64,000 nucleotides of DNA from Olavius algarvensis Delta 4 endosymbiont. Lineage in GTDB: Bacteria; Desulfobacterota; Desulfobacteria; Desulfobacterales; CAJINA01. Below the pieces are notes generated by a model, which saw only the letters and a program-made list of their open reading frames with translations, was not told the DNA's origin and did no database searches. The stretch covers positions 221,346 to 285,345 of the forward strand of contig CAJINA010000005.1 in the NCBI GenBank assembly GCA_905176665.1, read 5' to 3'. Made by a program: the position numbers and the translations under genes. Shown here piece after piece: positions 43,806-52,598 of the stretch. The stretch's first letter is position 1. Every line of letters starts with the position of its first letter.

Positions 43806-44990
43806 TTAGTCGCAGAGTTCAAATACTGCTGCTGCGCCCATGCCGCCGCCGATGCACATGGATTCAACCCCGTACTTCACACCGAAGCGCTGCATGTTGG
43901 CCAGCAGGGTGGCACACAGCTTGGCGCCGGTGCAGCCCAGGGGGTGGCCCAGGGCGATGGCGCCGCCATTGATGTTGATGTTGTCCATCTGGTCCTCGAT
44001 GCCGATCTTGCGCACGCTGTAGAGGGCCTGGGAAGCAAAGGCTTCATTGATTTCCCACAGGCCGATGTCCTGCGTGCTGAGGCCGGCCAGTTCAAGTACC
44101 TTGGGGATGGCTACGGCCGGGCCGACGCCCATTTCATCCGGTTCGCAGCCGACGGTTGTGTAGCACTTGAGTTTGGCGATCGGTTTCACGCCCAGTTTTG
44201 TCACCATATCTTCGCTCATGATGACTGCGGCGGCCGCGCCGTCGGTGGTCTGGGAAGAGTTGCCGGCGGTGACCGAACCATTGGCGGCGAAGACCGGCCG
44301 CAGTTTGGCCAGGCCCTCCACCGTGGTGGTCGGCCGGACGCCGTCGTCGAAGTCCTGCAGGAAGGTTTCTTTCTGATACGTTCCGTTTTCCTGGAGCACA
44401 TACTTGGCAGCCGGGGTCGGTACAATTTCCGTGAAAAGTCCTTCCTTCTGGGCATTTACGGCTTTCATATGGGATTGGTAGGCGAATTCGTCCTGATCTT
44501 CGCGGGAAACGTCGTAGCGGTTGGCCACGTTTTCAGCCGTGATACCCATGGAGGCGTAAAGGTCTGCCTGGACCCGGGCATGCTCAGGATGAGGGCGCGG
44601 CAGATTGCCGCCCATGGGGACGAAGGTCATGGATTCCACACCACCGCCGATGGTGATATCCGACCAGCCGGCCATGACCCGCAGCGCAGCCAGGGAGATG
44701 GCTTCCAGGCCGGAGGAGCAAAAGCGGTTGACTGTGGCACCCGAGACGGAAATCGGGAAGCCGGCAATCTGGTTGGCCAGGCGGCCGATATTCAACCCCT
44801 GTTCCGCTTCCGGAAAAGAGCAGCCGATCATGATGTCGTCCACGTTCCCTTTTTCGAGATTCGAGGTTTTTTCTACCGCCGCATTCATGATGTGGGTCAA
44901 CAGATCCTCGGGGCGGGTGTCTTTAAACGCCCCTTTGCCTCTGCGGCAGCCGGGGGTTCTGACGGATGTTACGATATATGCATCTCTCAT
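43806..44990 (-). CDS. fadA: Acetyl-CoA acyltransferase (3-ketoacyl-CoA thiolase)
   Basis: The 394-residue thiolase cleaves 3-ketoacyl-CoA with CoA in beta-oxidation. It has the nucleophile C91 in VNRFCSSGLEAI, NEAFASQALY, the catalytic His in GGAIALGHPLGCTGA and the second Cys in ESMCIGGGMGAA. It lies 34 bases after the FadN-type gene in one operon, an arrangement like fadN-fadA in Bacillus. The degradative role is inferred from that pairing and from the FadR-type operator upstream. Confidence 0.94.
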   Translation of the reverse strand: MRDAYIVTSVRTPGCRRGKGAFKDTRPEDLLTHIMNAAVEKTSNLEKGNVDDIMIGCSFPEAEQGLNIGRLANQIAGFPISVSGATVNRFCSSGLEAISLAALRVMAGWSDITIGGGVESMTFVPMGGNLPRPHPEHARVQADLYASMGITAENVANRYDVSREDQDEFAYQSHMKAVNAQKEGLFTEIVPTPAAKYVLQENGTYQKETFLQDFDDGVRPTTTVEGLAKLRPVFAANGSVTAGNSSQTTDGAAAAVIMSEDMVTKLGVKPIAKLKCYTTVGCEPDEMGVGPAVAIPKVLELAGLSTQDIGLWEINEAFASQALYSVRKIGIEDQMDNININGGAIALGHPLGCTGAKLCATLLANMQRFGVKYGVESMCIGGGMGAAAVFELCD

Positions 44991-45024
44991 GGTAATTTCT
45001 CCTTGATAGCAGATGTTCGCGAAA

Positions 45025-47433
45025 CTAGTTTCTCAGAGGTTTGCCGGTTGTCAGCATGTGCTCTACCCGGGCCACTGTCTTTTCTTCCTTCCAGAAATCG
45101 ACAAACGCCTCCCTTTCGAGATTGAGAATAACTTCTTCATCGATGAGGCTGTTGGTCCGGATATCGCCGCCGCTGATGACATAGGCGATCCGTTTGGCCA
45201 GGAACACGTCGTATTCGCTGACGTATTGGGCGGATTGCATGTTGAACAGCTCCGCGTTGATCATTCCCTGGGCTGCGGCACCGAAGGCCTTGATTTTGCG
45301 TTTCACCGGCGGGGCGTACCCCTCGTCCACCATCTTGAGGACTTCTTTCTTGGCTTCTCCCACAAGGTAATCACGGTTGAAGATAATCCGATCCTGCGGC
45401 CCGAGAAAACCGTTGGCCCGGGCTTCGGCCGCGGACATGGAGACCTTGGCCATGCCGATGGCCATGAACGTGGGTATAAAGTATTTGGCCAGGTCGACAT
45501 CGGTGACCGGTTCCGGAATATCCGCGGTCATCTTCTTCCACAGATTGAGGCAGCCGCCGCCGCCGGGCAGCAGGCCGACGCCGATTTCCACCAGCCCCAT
45601 GTAAAGGTCGGCATGGGCCACGATCTTGTCGGCACATCCCAGGCAAACCTCGCAGCCACCACCCAAGGTCATGCCATAGGGTGCGGCCACAACCGGAAAG
45701 CTGGCATACCTGGTTTTCTGCATACCATTCTGGGCCTTTTTGAGGAAGGCGTCGATCTCGGTATATTTGCCTTCCTTGGCCAGGCCGGCCATAAAGGCCA
45801 GATCGCCGCCGGCGGAGAAGGCCCCCGGCATGCCGCCGGCCTGGTTGCCGATCACCAGTCCGGCCCCGTTGGCGTCCACATAGTCCAGCCCTTCCGCCAT
45901 GAAATCCACGATTTCGCCGTTGATGGCGTTCATTTTGGTGTGAAATTCCAGGCAGAAGACGTTGTCGCCGATATCCACGAGCGTTGCCGACCCGCAGGTC
46001 TTGACAACGTTGTCCGCGGCCTTCAACCCGGCCAGGGAGACAATGTTGTCACTGACGACCATGTCTTTGTAGCCGCTGCTGGCGAAATCGTAGAAGGCGA
46101 TTTTGCCGCCCTCGGTTTTATAAAAAGAGGTGTGGCCGGCAGCAAGCAGGGCCTTGACGTTCTCCGGCACGGCCAACCCGTCGGCTTCCATTTTGGCCAC
46201 CGACTTTTCAAGCCCGATGGCGTCCCAGGTCTCGAAGGGGCCCATTTCGAAGTTGAAGCCCCATTTCATGGCATTGTCGATTTCAACGATAGTGTCGGAA
46301 ATTTCCGGGATCCGGTTGGCCGCATAGATTAGGTTGTGGGCAACGGTCATCCAGGCGAACTTAGCGCCTTTGTCATCACCGTATACGACGGCCTGCATTT
46401 TTTCCGGGAGGCTCTTGGCTGCCTTGGCGGCCGCCAGGCAGGGCAGGTCCGGCTTGGCATGTTCGGCATACTCCAGCGTAGCCGGATCGATGACCTTACG
46501 GATTTTCTTCCATTCCGGGGTCAGGTCGGTTTTGTAGAAGCCGGCCTGGGATTTTTTCCCGAGCAAGCCTTTTTCGATCATCTCCGTGACGAAAGCTGGC
46601 ATTTTGAAGCTGTCCCGTGCTTCGTCATCGACTACCAGGTCGTAGGTGTTGCTGGCCACGTGGCCCAGTGTGTCTAAGCCGACCAGGTCGGAGGTCTTAA
46701 ACATGGCGGTTTTAGGACGTCCCATGGCCGGACCGAACAGAGCGTCCACTTCCGGGATGGTCAAACCGTCTTCCAGCATCAGCTGCATGGCTTTGACGAT
46801 GCCCTGTACCCCGATTCGGTTCCCGACAAAATTGGGGGTATCCTTGGCCCAGACGATGCCTTTGCCTAATACCCGTTCGCCGAAGTCGGCCATGAAGTCC
46901 AGAATCTCCGGCAGGGTCTGCTCGCCGGGAATGATTTCCAGCAATTTCATGTAGCGGACGGGATTGAAGAAATGGGTCCCCAGAAAATGCTGCCGGAATT
47001 CTTCGTTGAGGCCCTCGGACATGGCCTTGAGCGGAATGCCGGACGTGTTCGAAGAAATAATAGAGCCGACTTTGCGGACCGGTTCGATGCGCTTGAAAAG
47101 ATCCTGCTTGATTTTCAGGTTTTCGACGACCACCTCCACGATCCAGTCGCAATCGGCGAGTTTGTCGAAGTCGTCTTCCAGGTTGCCGATGGTGATCAGG
47201 TCCGCATCCTTTTGCTGCATGAGCAGCGCGGGTCTTGACATCCTAACGGTGTCCAGGCCGGCCTGGGCGATACGGTTGCGGGCAACCGGGTTGTCCTTTT
47301 CGTCATCTTTCAAATCGAACGGTACGATGTCCAGCAGTAAGGTTTTGACCCCGGCGCCGGCCAGGAGCGCGGCAATACCGCCACCCATGACCCCGGAACC
47401 GATTACCGCAGCTGTTCTGATCTTTCTAACCAT
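45025..47433 (-). CDS. fadN: 3-hydroxyacyl-CoA dehydrogenase/enoyl-CoA hydratase fusion (FadN type)
   Basis: The 802-residue protein joins the dehydrogenase at the N-terminus (NAD site AAVIGSGVMGGGIAALLAGAG, residues about 8-28; SSNTSGIPL; GTHFFNPVRYMKLLEIIPG) to a crotonase-like domain in the second half (GNQAGGMPGAFSAGGDLAFM and APYGMTLGGGCEVCLGCADKIVAHADLYMGLVEIGVGLLPGGGG). That order is reversed from E. coli FadB and is that of Bacillus FadN. AGGAGGTTATT precedes the ATG. The TGAATGA operator lies 36 bases upstream. It gives two steps of fatty-acyl beta-oxidation and fadA the third. Confidence 0.93.
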   Translation of the reverse strand: MVRKIRTAAVIGSGVMGGGIAALLAGAGVKTLLLDIVPFDLKDDEKDNPVARNRIAQAGLDTVRMSRPALLMQQKDADLITIGNLEDDFDKLADCDWIVEVVVENLKIKQDLFKRIEPVRKVGSIISSNTSGIPLKAMSEGLNEEFRQHFLGTHFFNPVRYMKLLEIIPGEQTLPEILDFMADFGERVLGKGIVWAKDTPNFVGNRIGVQGIVKAMQLMLEDGLTIPEVDALFGPAMGRPKTAMFKTSDLVGLDTLGHVASNTYDLVVDDEARDSFKMPAFVTEMIEKGLLGKKSQAGFYKTDLTPEWKKIRKVIDPATLEYAEHAKPDLPCLAAAKAAKSLPEKMQAVVYGDDKGAKFAWMTVAHNLIYAANRIPEISDTIVEIDNAMKWGFNFEMGPFETWDAIGLEKSVAKMEADGLAVPENVKALLAAGHTSFYKTEGGKIAFYDFASSGYKDMVVSDNIVSLAGLKAADNVVKTCGSATLVDIGDNVFCLEFHTKMNAINGEIVDFMAEGLDYVDANGAGLVIGNQAGGMPGAFSAGGDLAFMAGLAKEGKYTEIDAFLKKAQNGMQKTRYASFPVVAAPYGMTLGGGCEVCLGCADKIVAHADLYMGLVEIGVGLLPGGGGCLNLWKKMTADIPEPVTDVDLAKYFIPTFMAIGMAKVSMSAAEARANGFLGPQDRIIFNRDYLVGEAKKEVLKMVDEGYAPPVKRKIKAFGAAAQGMINAELFNMQSAQYVSEYDVFLAKRIAYVISGGDIRTNSLIDEEVILNLEREAFVDFWKEEKTVARVEHMLTTGKPLRN

Positions 47434-47468
47434 AATAACCTCCTAAAGTTGGTATTTCCCCCCCTAAA

Positions 47469-47486
47469 TGAATGAGTGTTCATTCA
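47469..47486. promoter_or_regulatory. FadR/TetR-type operator upstream of fadN
   Basis: TGAATGA-GTGT-TCATTCA is a perfect inverted repeat and matches the Bacillus FadR (TetR family) consensus TGAATGAMYANTCATTCA at nearly all positions. It covers the predicted start site of the fadN promoter, the place for a repressor released by long-chain acyl-CoA. Confidence 0.8.
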
Positions 47487-47514
47487 CTTAACAGGGCCGG
47501 GACCCGTCTGTCAA
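47486..47514 (-). promoter_or_regulatory. Candidate promoter for fadN-fadA
   Basis: On the minus strand TTGACA (47514-47509) is followed after 17 bases by TTAAGT (47491-47486). The operator begins at the edge of the -10 box. Confidence 0.55.
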
Positions 47515-47914
47515 GCGAAAAACATAATCCCAATTATTTAAATAAACTATTAAAAACATAATATTAATAGTATGTTGTGCGTTTTTATTGATTTCGGATC
47601 TTCTAAAGAGATATAAAAATCACACAAAATTTGTTATGAATTATAATTCACTGGGGGGCCTTTATACGCACCGGGTATCCACGTCGGTGATCCAAGGCCT
47701 GAAAGTTTACTCAAGAAGTCGGCCGACATGCGGATAATAGAATTATCCCGAAAGTGCTCACCGCATGAGCGCGAAGGCTGCGGCGCAAAAGTTGACCTTC
47801 CCGGGGGCCTTTGATAGACTTTGCGCACATCTGTTTGCGAAAGGAGCAGTCCCCGGCACCTAAACCATCGGGAATCCGGATCGGCCGGGTAATTTTCAAA
47901 GAGTGAGAGGAAAG
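47515..47914. other. AT-rich divergent gap between fadN and the GGDEF gene
   Basis: The part from 47521 to 47650 is notably AT-rich (runs such as AATTATTTAAATAAAC) compared with the window. No gene, riboswitch or repeat copy is recognised in it. Confidence 0.4.
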
Positions 47915-49339
47915 ATGATCAGCCCCGAAGCGGCCAGGGAACAGAAAGCGAGAGGCAGAAAGCTCAGTCATATCATCGAGGATCATGACGACGGGTATTA
48001 TGAAATCAATCTTACTGGAAATTTCGTTTATTTCAACCAGGCAATTATCAATATTTCCGGGTATCCGGCTGCTGAACTCGAAACCCTGAACAGCAGTGAT
48101 CTGGTTGCTCCCGAAAATCTGGCTGACGTCAGGCAGATGTTCCAGGATATTCTCGCCCAGGACATCGCCACCCATTATGTCGAGATCAATTTTGTCAGAA
48201 AAGACGGCCGTACCATTTTTGTGAAGATGACCGCCGCGGTGGTCAAATCGATCAAAATGGAGCCGGTCGGCTTTCACGGATTCGTCCGGGATATCACCGA
48301 AAGACGTATCCAGGAAGATCAGCAGGCGCAGACCCGCAGGCAGTTGGATGACTCCAATGAAAGTCTGGAGATTGCAGTGGCCAATGCCAACCAGATGGCG
48401 GTGGAAGCGGAAATCGCCAATATCGAACTGAATCAGATTTTCAATACCTCTTTAGACGGCATGTGGATTTTGGACCTGAAACGCAATGTCCTCCGGGCCA
48501 ATGATTCCATGCGCACCATGCTGGGCCTGTCCAAAGAGGAAATCGTGGGGCGCAAATGCTACGATGTCATGGCCGGCAACTGCTGCGACAACCAGGAGTG
48601 TACCATCAAGCGCATCAAGCGCCGCAAGATTCCAATTCGCAACGATATAGAGCTGTTCACGCTTGGCAAGCCCACGCCGTACACATTGACGGCGACGCCT
48701 TTTTACGGCCTTGAGCACGAACTGGTCGGCGTACTGGAAAATTTTCGGGATATTACCGAGCGCAAGGAAGCCGAGAGCGCCCTGCGAGCTGTCAATGATG
48801 AACTTCAGCGGCTGGCCACGCTCGATGGCCTCACCGATATCGCCAACCGCCGCGCCCTGGACGAGCGCCTGGAAAACGAGTGGCGCCGGGTGACTCGTGA
48901 GAAGGGCGAACTCGCGCTGATTATCTGCGATGTCGATTTTTTTAAAAAATACAACGACGCCTATGGGCATCAGGAGGGCGATGAATGCCTCAAGTCTGTC
49001 GCCCGGGCCCTGGAAGGTTCTGTCCGTCGGCCCGCTGATTTGGTGGCCCGGTACGGCGGGGAGGAGTTTGCCGTGATATTGCCCAACACCAATCTGGCGG
49101 GGGCGGTCTGTGTGGCCGAAAATATCCGCCGGGCCGTGATGGAGCTGCAGATTGAACACAACGACTCAGCGACGGCCCCTGTGGTTACGCTCAGCCTGGG
49201 GGTTGCCTGTGCCCGTCCGGCGGTGGGGCACCTTCTGGAGATTCTGCTTACCACCGCTGACCAGGCTCTTTACCGGGCCAAGGAGGCCGGCCGTAATCGG
49301 GTGGCGTCCAACGAGGTGGTCTTCCCGGAGAGCCTCTAA
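47915..49339 (+). CDS. PAS-PAS-GGDEF diguanylate cyclase
   Basis: The 474-residue cytoplasmic protein has a first PAS domain (residues about 20-130, GYYEINLTGNFVYFNQAIINISGY), a coiled-coil link, and a second PAS domain (about 175-290, SLDGMWILDLKRNVLRANDSMRTMLG). The second PAS holds a Cys cluster (DVMAGNCCDNQECTIKRI) that might bind a metal or sense redox. A GGDEF domain follows with an intact GGEEF (381-385) and an RxxD inhibitory site (RPAD) five residues before it, so it should make c-di-GMP with product inhibition. GAGAGGAAAG precedes the ATG at 47915. It ends in a four-base overlap with the converging MBL gene. Confidence 0.92.
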   Translation: MISPEAAREQKARGRKLSHIIEDHDDGYYEINLTGNFVYFNQAIINISGYPAAELETLNSSDLVAPENLADVRQMFQDILAQDIATHYVEINFVRKDGRTIFVKMTAAVVKSIKMEPVGFHGFVRDITERRIQEDQQAQTRRQLDDSNESLEIAVANANQMAVEAEIANIELNQIFNTSLDGMWILDLKRNVLRANDSMRTMLGLSKEEIVGRKCYDVMAGNCCDNQECTIKRIKRRKIPIRNDIELFTLGKPTPYTLTATPFYGLEHELVGVLENFRDITERKEAESALRAVNDELQRLATLDGLTDIANRRALDERLENEWRRVTREKGELALIICDVDFFKKYNDAYGHQEGDECLKSVARALEGSVRRPADLVARYGGEEFAVILPNTNLAGAVCVAENIRRAVMELQIEHNDSATAPVVTLSLGVACARPAVGHLLEILLTTADQALYRAKEAGRNRVASNEVVFPESL

Positions 49340-50085
49340 GCGGGAATGGTATCGATCCCGGCAAATTGCGGTTCATGCAGCGGCAGGAGGATGTCGGCCG
49401 CTGATTTCACCTGCAGCATGATGTCGTAGGCCCGCTGGGGGTTCACTGCTGTCCCTGGTGGGATAACCTCCATCTCCATGGCGCGGACTTCTATCGGCGG
49501 GGTAAAATTTTCCTGGATCACGCAAAAGCCGGTGATTGCCGCAGTGCCGTCAGCGGTGTCCACCAGCACCGTCAGTCCCCCCCGGGTGTGCGCGGGTGTG
49601 TGCATGACCCTGATGCCGGGAACGATCTCACCGTCGCGGCTGACCGGCTTTATCTGGCCGTTTTCTTCCACGTCTTCGATATAGTCTTCCAGGTATCTGA
49701 AATCCAGCGGGTGGGGTGCATGGATGCTTTCCAGTTCGAGGGTGTGTACATAGATGTCCGCATGGGGACACTTGTAATCGTTTTCGCAGTGATCGTTGTG
49801 CAGGTGGGTATGGATGATGAGGCCGATATCTTCCGGGGCCAGTCCCCAACGGGCCAGTCCGGTTTCAAACGTATAGATTTTTCCACCGATCGCCTTCTCG
49901 CGGTCGGCCGATATAACGGGGCTCATTTCACCCGTATCCACCAGGATCGGCGTATCGCCGCCTTCCAGATACCAGCAGTAAATGGGAATCGTATAAGGTT
50001 TCCCGTAGTCATGTTGATAGGTCATCATGCCCTTGTCAAAGACTTTGGTCCCCATCACGATCGGATGGATTTTAAACGTCGTCAT
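49336..50085 (-). CDS. Metallo-beta-lactamase-fold hydrolase, N-acyl homoserine lactonase-like
   Basis: The 249-residue protein has HTHLHNDHC (H94, H96, D98, H99), MHTPAHTRGG and a late His (LLPLHEPQF), the pattern of the AttM/AiiA-like branch of MBL proteins. The true substrate may be another lactone or ester. It is the second gene of a pair with a MerR-type regulator, with an ATGA overlap (50082-50085), so its expression probably answers to the compound sensed by that regulator. Confidence 0.85.
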   Translation of the reverse strand: MTTFKIHPIVMGTKVFDKGMMTYQHDYGKPYTIPIYCWYLEGGDTPILVDTGEMSPVISADREKAIGGKIYTFETGLARWGLAPEDIGLIIHTHLHNDHCENDYKCPHADIYVHTLELESIHAPHPLDFRYLEDYIEDVEENGQIKPVSRDGEIVPGIRVMHTPAHTRGGLTVLVDTADGTAAITGFCVIQENFTPPIEVRAMEMEVIPPGTAVNPQRAYDIMLQVKSAADILLPLHEPQFAGIDTIPA

Positions 50086-50645
50086 AACAGATCTCCGCGG
50101 TCGGACCCGGTCATTGAAAGTCTTTTAAGCCGGGCCGTATTTCTGATGTTAAGGGCCTCCTCTTCCAGGATGCCCAAAGAGAGCAAAAACGCATGGTGAG
50201 CCCGGGGAGCCCGCTTTTCAAATTCGGCGTGCCAGGTATCCATGGCTGCATCGTCCATGCCGGCGGCTTGCAGCATCTGCACCCACGCGCTTTTATCGAC
50301 GTGCGGCGGCAGGTCGCCGGCGGTTACCGATTTCAACATGCCGGCCAGAACCCGCTGCTTGGCCTGCAGGTCCTGGATCTGCCGTCCAAGGGCCGCCAGG
50401 CGACCTTTGAGTACCCGGGCGTCCGGTTGATCGGGGGACTCCAAAATGGATCGGATCTCATCCAGGGCCAAGCCCGCCTGCCGGTAGCGACAGATATCCT
50501 TCAGGCGACGGCGGTCCGGTTCCGAGTAGATCCGGTAACCTGCAGGGGTGCTGCCGGCGGCCTTCAAAAGACCGATGCGGTCGTAATGGAGCAGCGTGCT
50601 GCGCGACAGGCCAAATTGCCCGGCAAGTTGCGAGATGCGATACAT
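50082..50645 (-). CDS. MerR-family transcriptional regulator
   Basis: The 187-residue protein begins with the MerR winged helix (MYRISQLAGQFGLSRSTLLHYDRIGLLKAAGSTPAGYRIYSEPDRRRLKDI), followed by a dimer coiled coil (about residues 75-110) and a helical ligand part. There is no Cys-rich metal site, so it is of the drug- or small-molecule-sensing type. It overlaps the MBL gene by ATGA and likely controls it. The divergent gap behind it contains repeat copy I. Confidence 0.9.
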   Translation of the reverse strand: MYRISQLAGQFGLSRSTLLHYDRIGLLKAAGSTPAGYRIYSEPDRRRLKDICRYRQAGLALDEIRSILESPDQPDARVLKGRLAALGRQIQDLQAKQRVLAGMLKSVTAGDLPPHVDKSAWVQMLQAAGMDDAAMDTWHAEFEKRAPRAHHAFLLSLGILEEEALNIRNTARLKRLSMTGSDRGDLL

Positions 50646-50727
50646 CTTGTTTTACGGTTTCCTTCCAAATTCCCATTAGGTGTTGTGAATTCTGCAAGCA
50701 TAAACTATGAACCGGTTACCGGGTCAA

Positions 50728-50874
50728 TAGATTCTATCTCAAAAAACGGATTTTGGTTCAAAATCAAGGCAGCCGTGAAGAATAAACCGGAGGAATACGG
50801 AAGGTATTTCAAAGGTTTATGCTGATCGCCCAACGCCGAGTTTGGACCAAAAGGTTTTTTTAAGATGGGGTCTG
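50728..50874 (-). repeat. Palindromic repeat family, copy I
   Basis: TAGATTCTATCTCAAAAAA (50728-50746) faces TTTTTTTAAGATGGGGTCT (50855-50873). Four of the pairs are T-G, which would hold in RNA but not in DNA, and one position is mismatched. The interior in reverse orientation has ATTTTGGTTCAAAATCAAGG, AAACCGGAGGAATACGG...GTATTTC and CCCAACGCCGAG. It lies in a divergent gap, not at a stop codon. Confidence 0.8.
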
Positions 50875-50937
50875 GTTAATTCCCGGTGGCTGCCATGATC
50901 CGTCCAGCCTTAGATTGAAAACGCGAAAGGAACCCTC

Positions 50938-51267
50938 ATGACAACCGAAAAAAATCTGGTATTGATCTATTTTGAGGACACCCCGGTGGTCTTTGCACGC
51001 GTGGAGCGTATCTTGCCGGATGCCAAACCGGACTGGTATCACATCACCCTTTTGATGCTGCAGGTGCCCTTGCAGGCGGTGACCTGGATCCTGAAAGACA
51101 TTTATATCAACGGTGAAACCTTTACCATGAATGGCAAGCAGATGCGCCTGGAAAAAGTGGAGGCGCCGGTTGAGCCTGGGCCGGAAGGTTCGGAAAACAC
51201 AGGGGATGAGGGCAACGAAAAACAGGACGGCAACGTTATTTCGTTCGCCGATTTGAAGAAGGACTAG
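50938..51267 (+). CDS. Conserved small protein of unknown function
   Basis: The 109-residue protein has a compact first part that looks like a small beta-barrel (LVLIYFEDTPVVFARVERILPDAKPDWYHITLLML, then WILKDIYINGETFTMNGKQMRLEKV). An acidic disordered tail ends NVISFADLKKD. There is no signal peptide. GAAAGGAACCCTC precedes the ATG. I do not recognise a named family. It is a single gene, transcribed away from the MerR gene. Confidence 0.7.
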   Translation: MTTEKNLVLIYFEDTPVVFARVERILPDAKPDWYHITLLMLQVPLQAVTWILKDIYINGETFTMNGKQMRLEKVEAPVEPGPEGSENTGDEGNEKQDGNVISFADLKKD

Positions 51268-51429
51268 ACGAGTTCGGTCGCAGGAAACGCGGCCGGGCTC
51301 TGAGGCAATATCTACCACATATTGGGGGTAAACATGACTTTTACCACGAGATGGGGTGGGTAGCTACCTTTAAAACCTGGTCCTCAGGAATAGGTCAGGA
51401 GCCAATGGCTATGCCGTAAAACAGGTTTC

Positions 51430-51589
51430 TCGCGCAGAGGCGCAGGGACGCAGAGAGCCCGTGAATATATCCGGCTTCGCCGGTTAAAACCAAAAGGGTC
51501 TTTGGACCTGGGGATTGAAAAGGTTCTCGCGCGATAGCGCGACGAACATCCGTTCTTGCTTTTCTCTGCGACTCTGCGCCTTTGCGCGA
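51430..51589. repeat. Inverted repeat of the CGCAGAG type
   Basis: The 27 bases at 51430-51456 (TCGCGCAGAGGCGCAGGGAC onward) match the reverse complement of 51563-51589 with three differences. Repeats rich in GCGCAGAG/GCAAAGGCGCA are scattered in many bacterial genomes. The loop contains smaller dyads (CCGGCTTCGCCGG, CGCGCGATAGCGCG). The 431-base gap (51268-51698) shows no gene. Confidence 0.75.
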
Positions 51590-51698
51590 TGCATGGTTTT
51601 ATTATTGTATATTGACCGCGAGGCCCCTTTTCAGGGTGTCTCAATGACTGGCCTTCTGGCCCAGGATTCTTTACACTTTTCGATTCCTGGTTGGAAAA

Positions 51699-52583
51699 AT
51701 GGGTGTTAGTGATAAGATTATTTTGTCCGCCTCCCGGCGGACCGACATTCCGGCATTTTACATGTCCTGGTTTATGGACGGCATCAGGCAAGGCTGTTTT
51801 GAGGTCGTTAATCCTTACAACCGGAAAATCTCCAGGGTACCGGCCGGTGTGGAGCGGGTCCACAGCATTGTTTTCTGGTCCAAGGATTTCGGACCTTTTT
51901 TAGACGGCCGGTATGGTGAGGACTTGAGGGCGCGCGGATATCATCTGTTTTTCAATTTTACCGTGAATTCCGAAGATACCTTGCTGGAGCCGCAGATTCC
52001 TCCCCTGGCAGCCAGGCTCGATCAATTGGCGTCTTTGGGTGCGCGCTTCGGTCCCGAGGTCATCAACTGGCGGTTTGATCCTATCTGTTTTTATACCCGC
52101 GCCCCGGGCGACCGCGCAGACAATTTTAAGGATTTTGAACGTATTGCCGCCGCTGCCGGACGCCTGGGCATCAAGCGCTGTGTGACCAGTTTTAGGGATG
52201 ATTATGCCAAGGTCAGGAAAAGAACCGCGGCTATCCCCGGGTTCAGTTTTCACGACCCCCCGTTGGAGGAAAAAGCCGCCTGTTGCCTGGCCATGCAGCG
52301 GACCTTGAACACCAGGGCCATCCGTTTGCAGACCTGCTGTGAAAAAGAGGTGTTGGCGGTGCTGCCGCCCGGAGTGGGTATCGCACAGGGCAGCTGTGTT
52401 TCCGCGGATCTTTTAATGACCTTGTTCGGGGGAGAGGTCAGCCGCAAACGGGATACCGGCCAGCGTGTGGCAGCCGGGTGCGGGTGCCATGTCTCGCGGG
52501 ATATCGGGTCCTATGACCGTCATCCCTGTCGGCACAACTGTTTGTTCTGTTACGCCAACCCGGTCGGGGACCGGTCGCCCTGA
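51699..52583 (+). CDS. DUF1848 family protein
   Basis: The 294-residue protein matches DUF1848: ILSASRRTDIPAFYMSWFMDGIRQG near the start, VHSIVFWSKDFGPFL, YHLFFNFTVN, VINWRFDPICFY, and a C-terminal Cys cluster (CGCHVSRDIGSYDRHPCRHNCLFCYANP) that resembles a radical-SAM-type iron-sulfur site placed at the end of the chain. The function is unknown. The Dus gene follows after 15 bases and may share its transcript. No strong ribosome site is seen before the ATG. Confidence 0.88.
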   Translation: MGVSDKIILSASRRTDIPAFYMSWFMDGIRQGCFEVVNPYNRKISRVPAGVERVHSIVFWSKDFGPFLDGRYGEDLRARGYHLFFNFTVNSEDTLLEPQIPPLAARLDQLASLGARFGPEVINWRFDPICFYTRAPGDRADNFKDFERIAAAAGRLGIKRCVTSFRDDYAKVRKRTAAIPGFSFHDPPLEEKAACCLAMQRTLNTRAIRLQTCCEKEVLAVLPPGVGIAQGSCVSADLLMTLFGGEVSRKRDTGQRVAAGCGCHVSRDIGSYDRHPCRHNCLFCYANPVGDRSP

Positions 52584-52598
52584 AGGAACTAGACATTC

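Noticed and set aside
43785-46332. Long plus-strand frames (up to about 446 codons) opposite the fadA and fadN genes
   Set aside because: They are shadows produced by high GC and codon bias; the minus strand encodes well-defined thiolase and FadN motifs.
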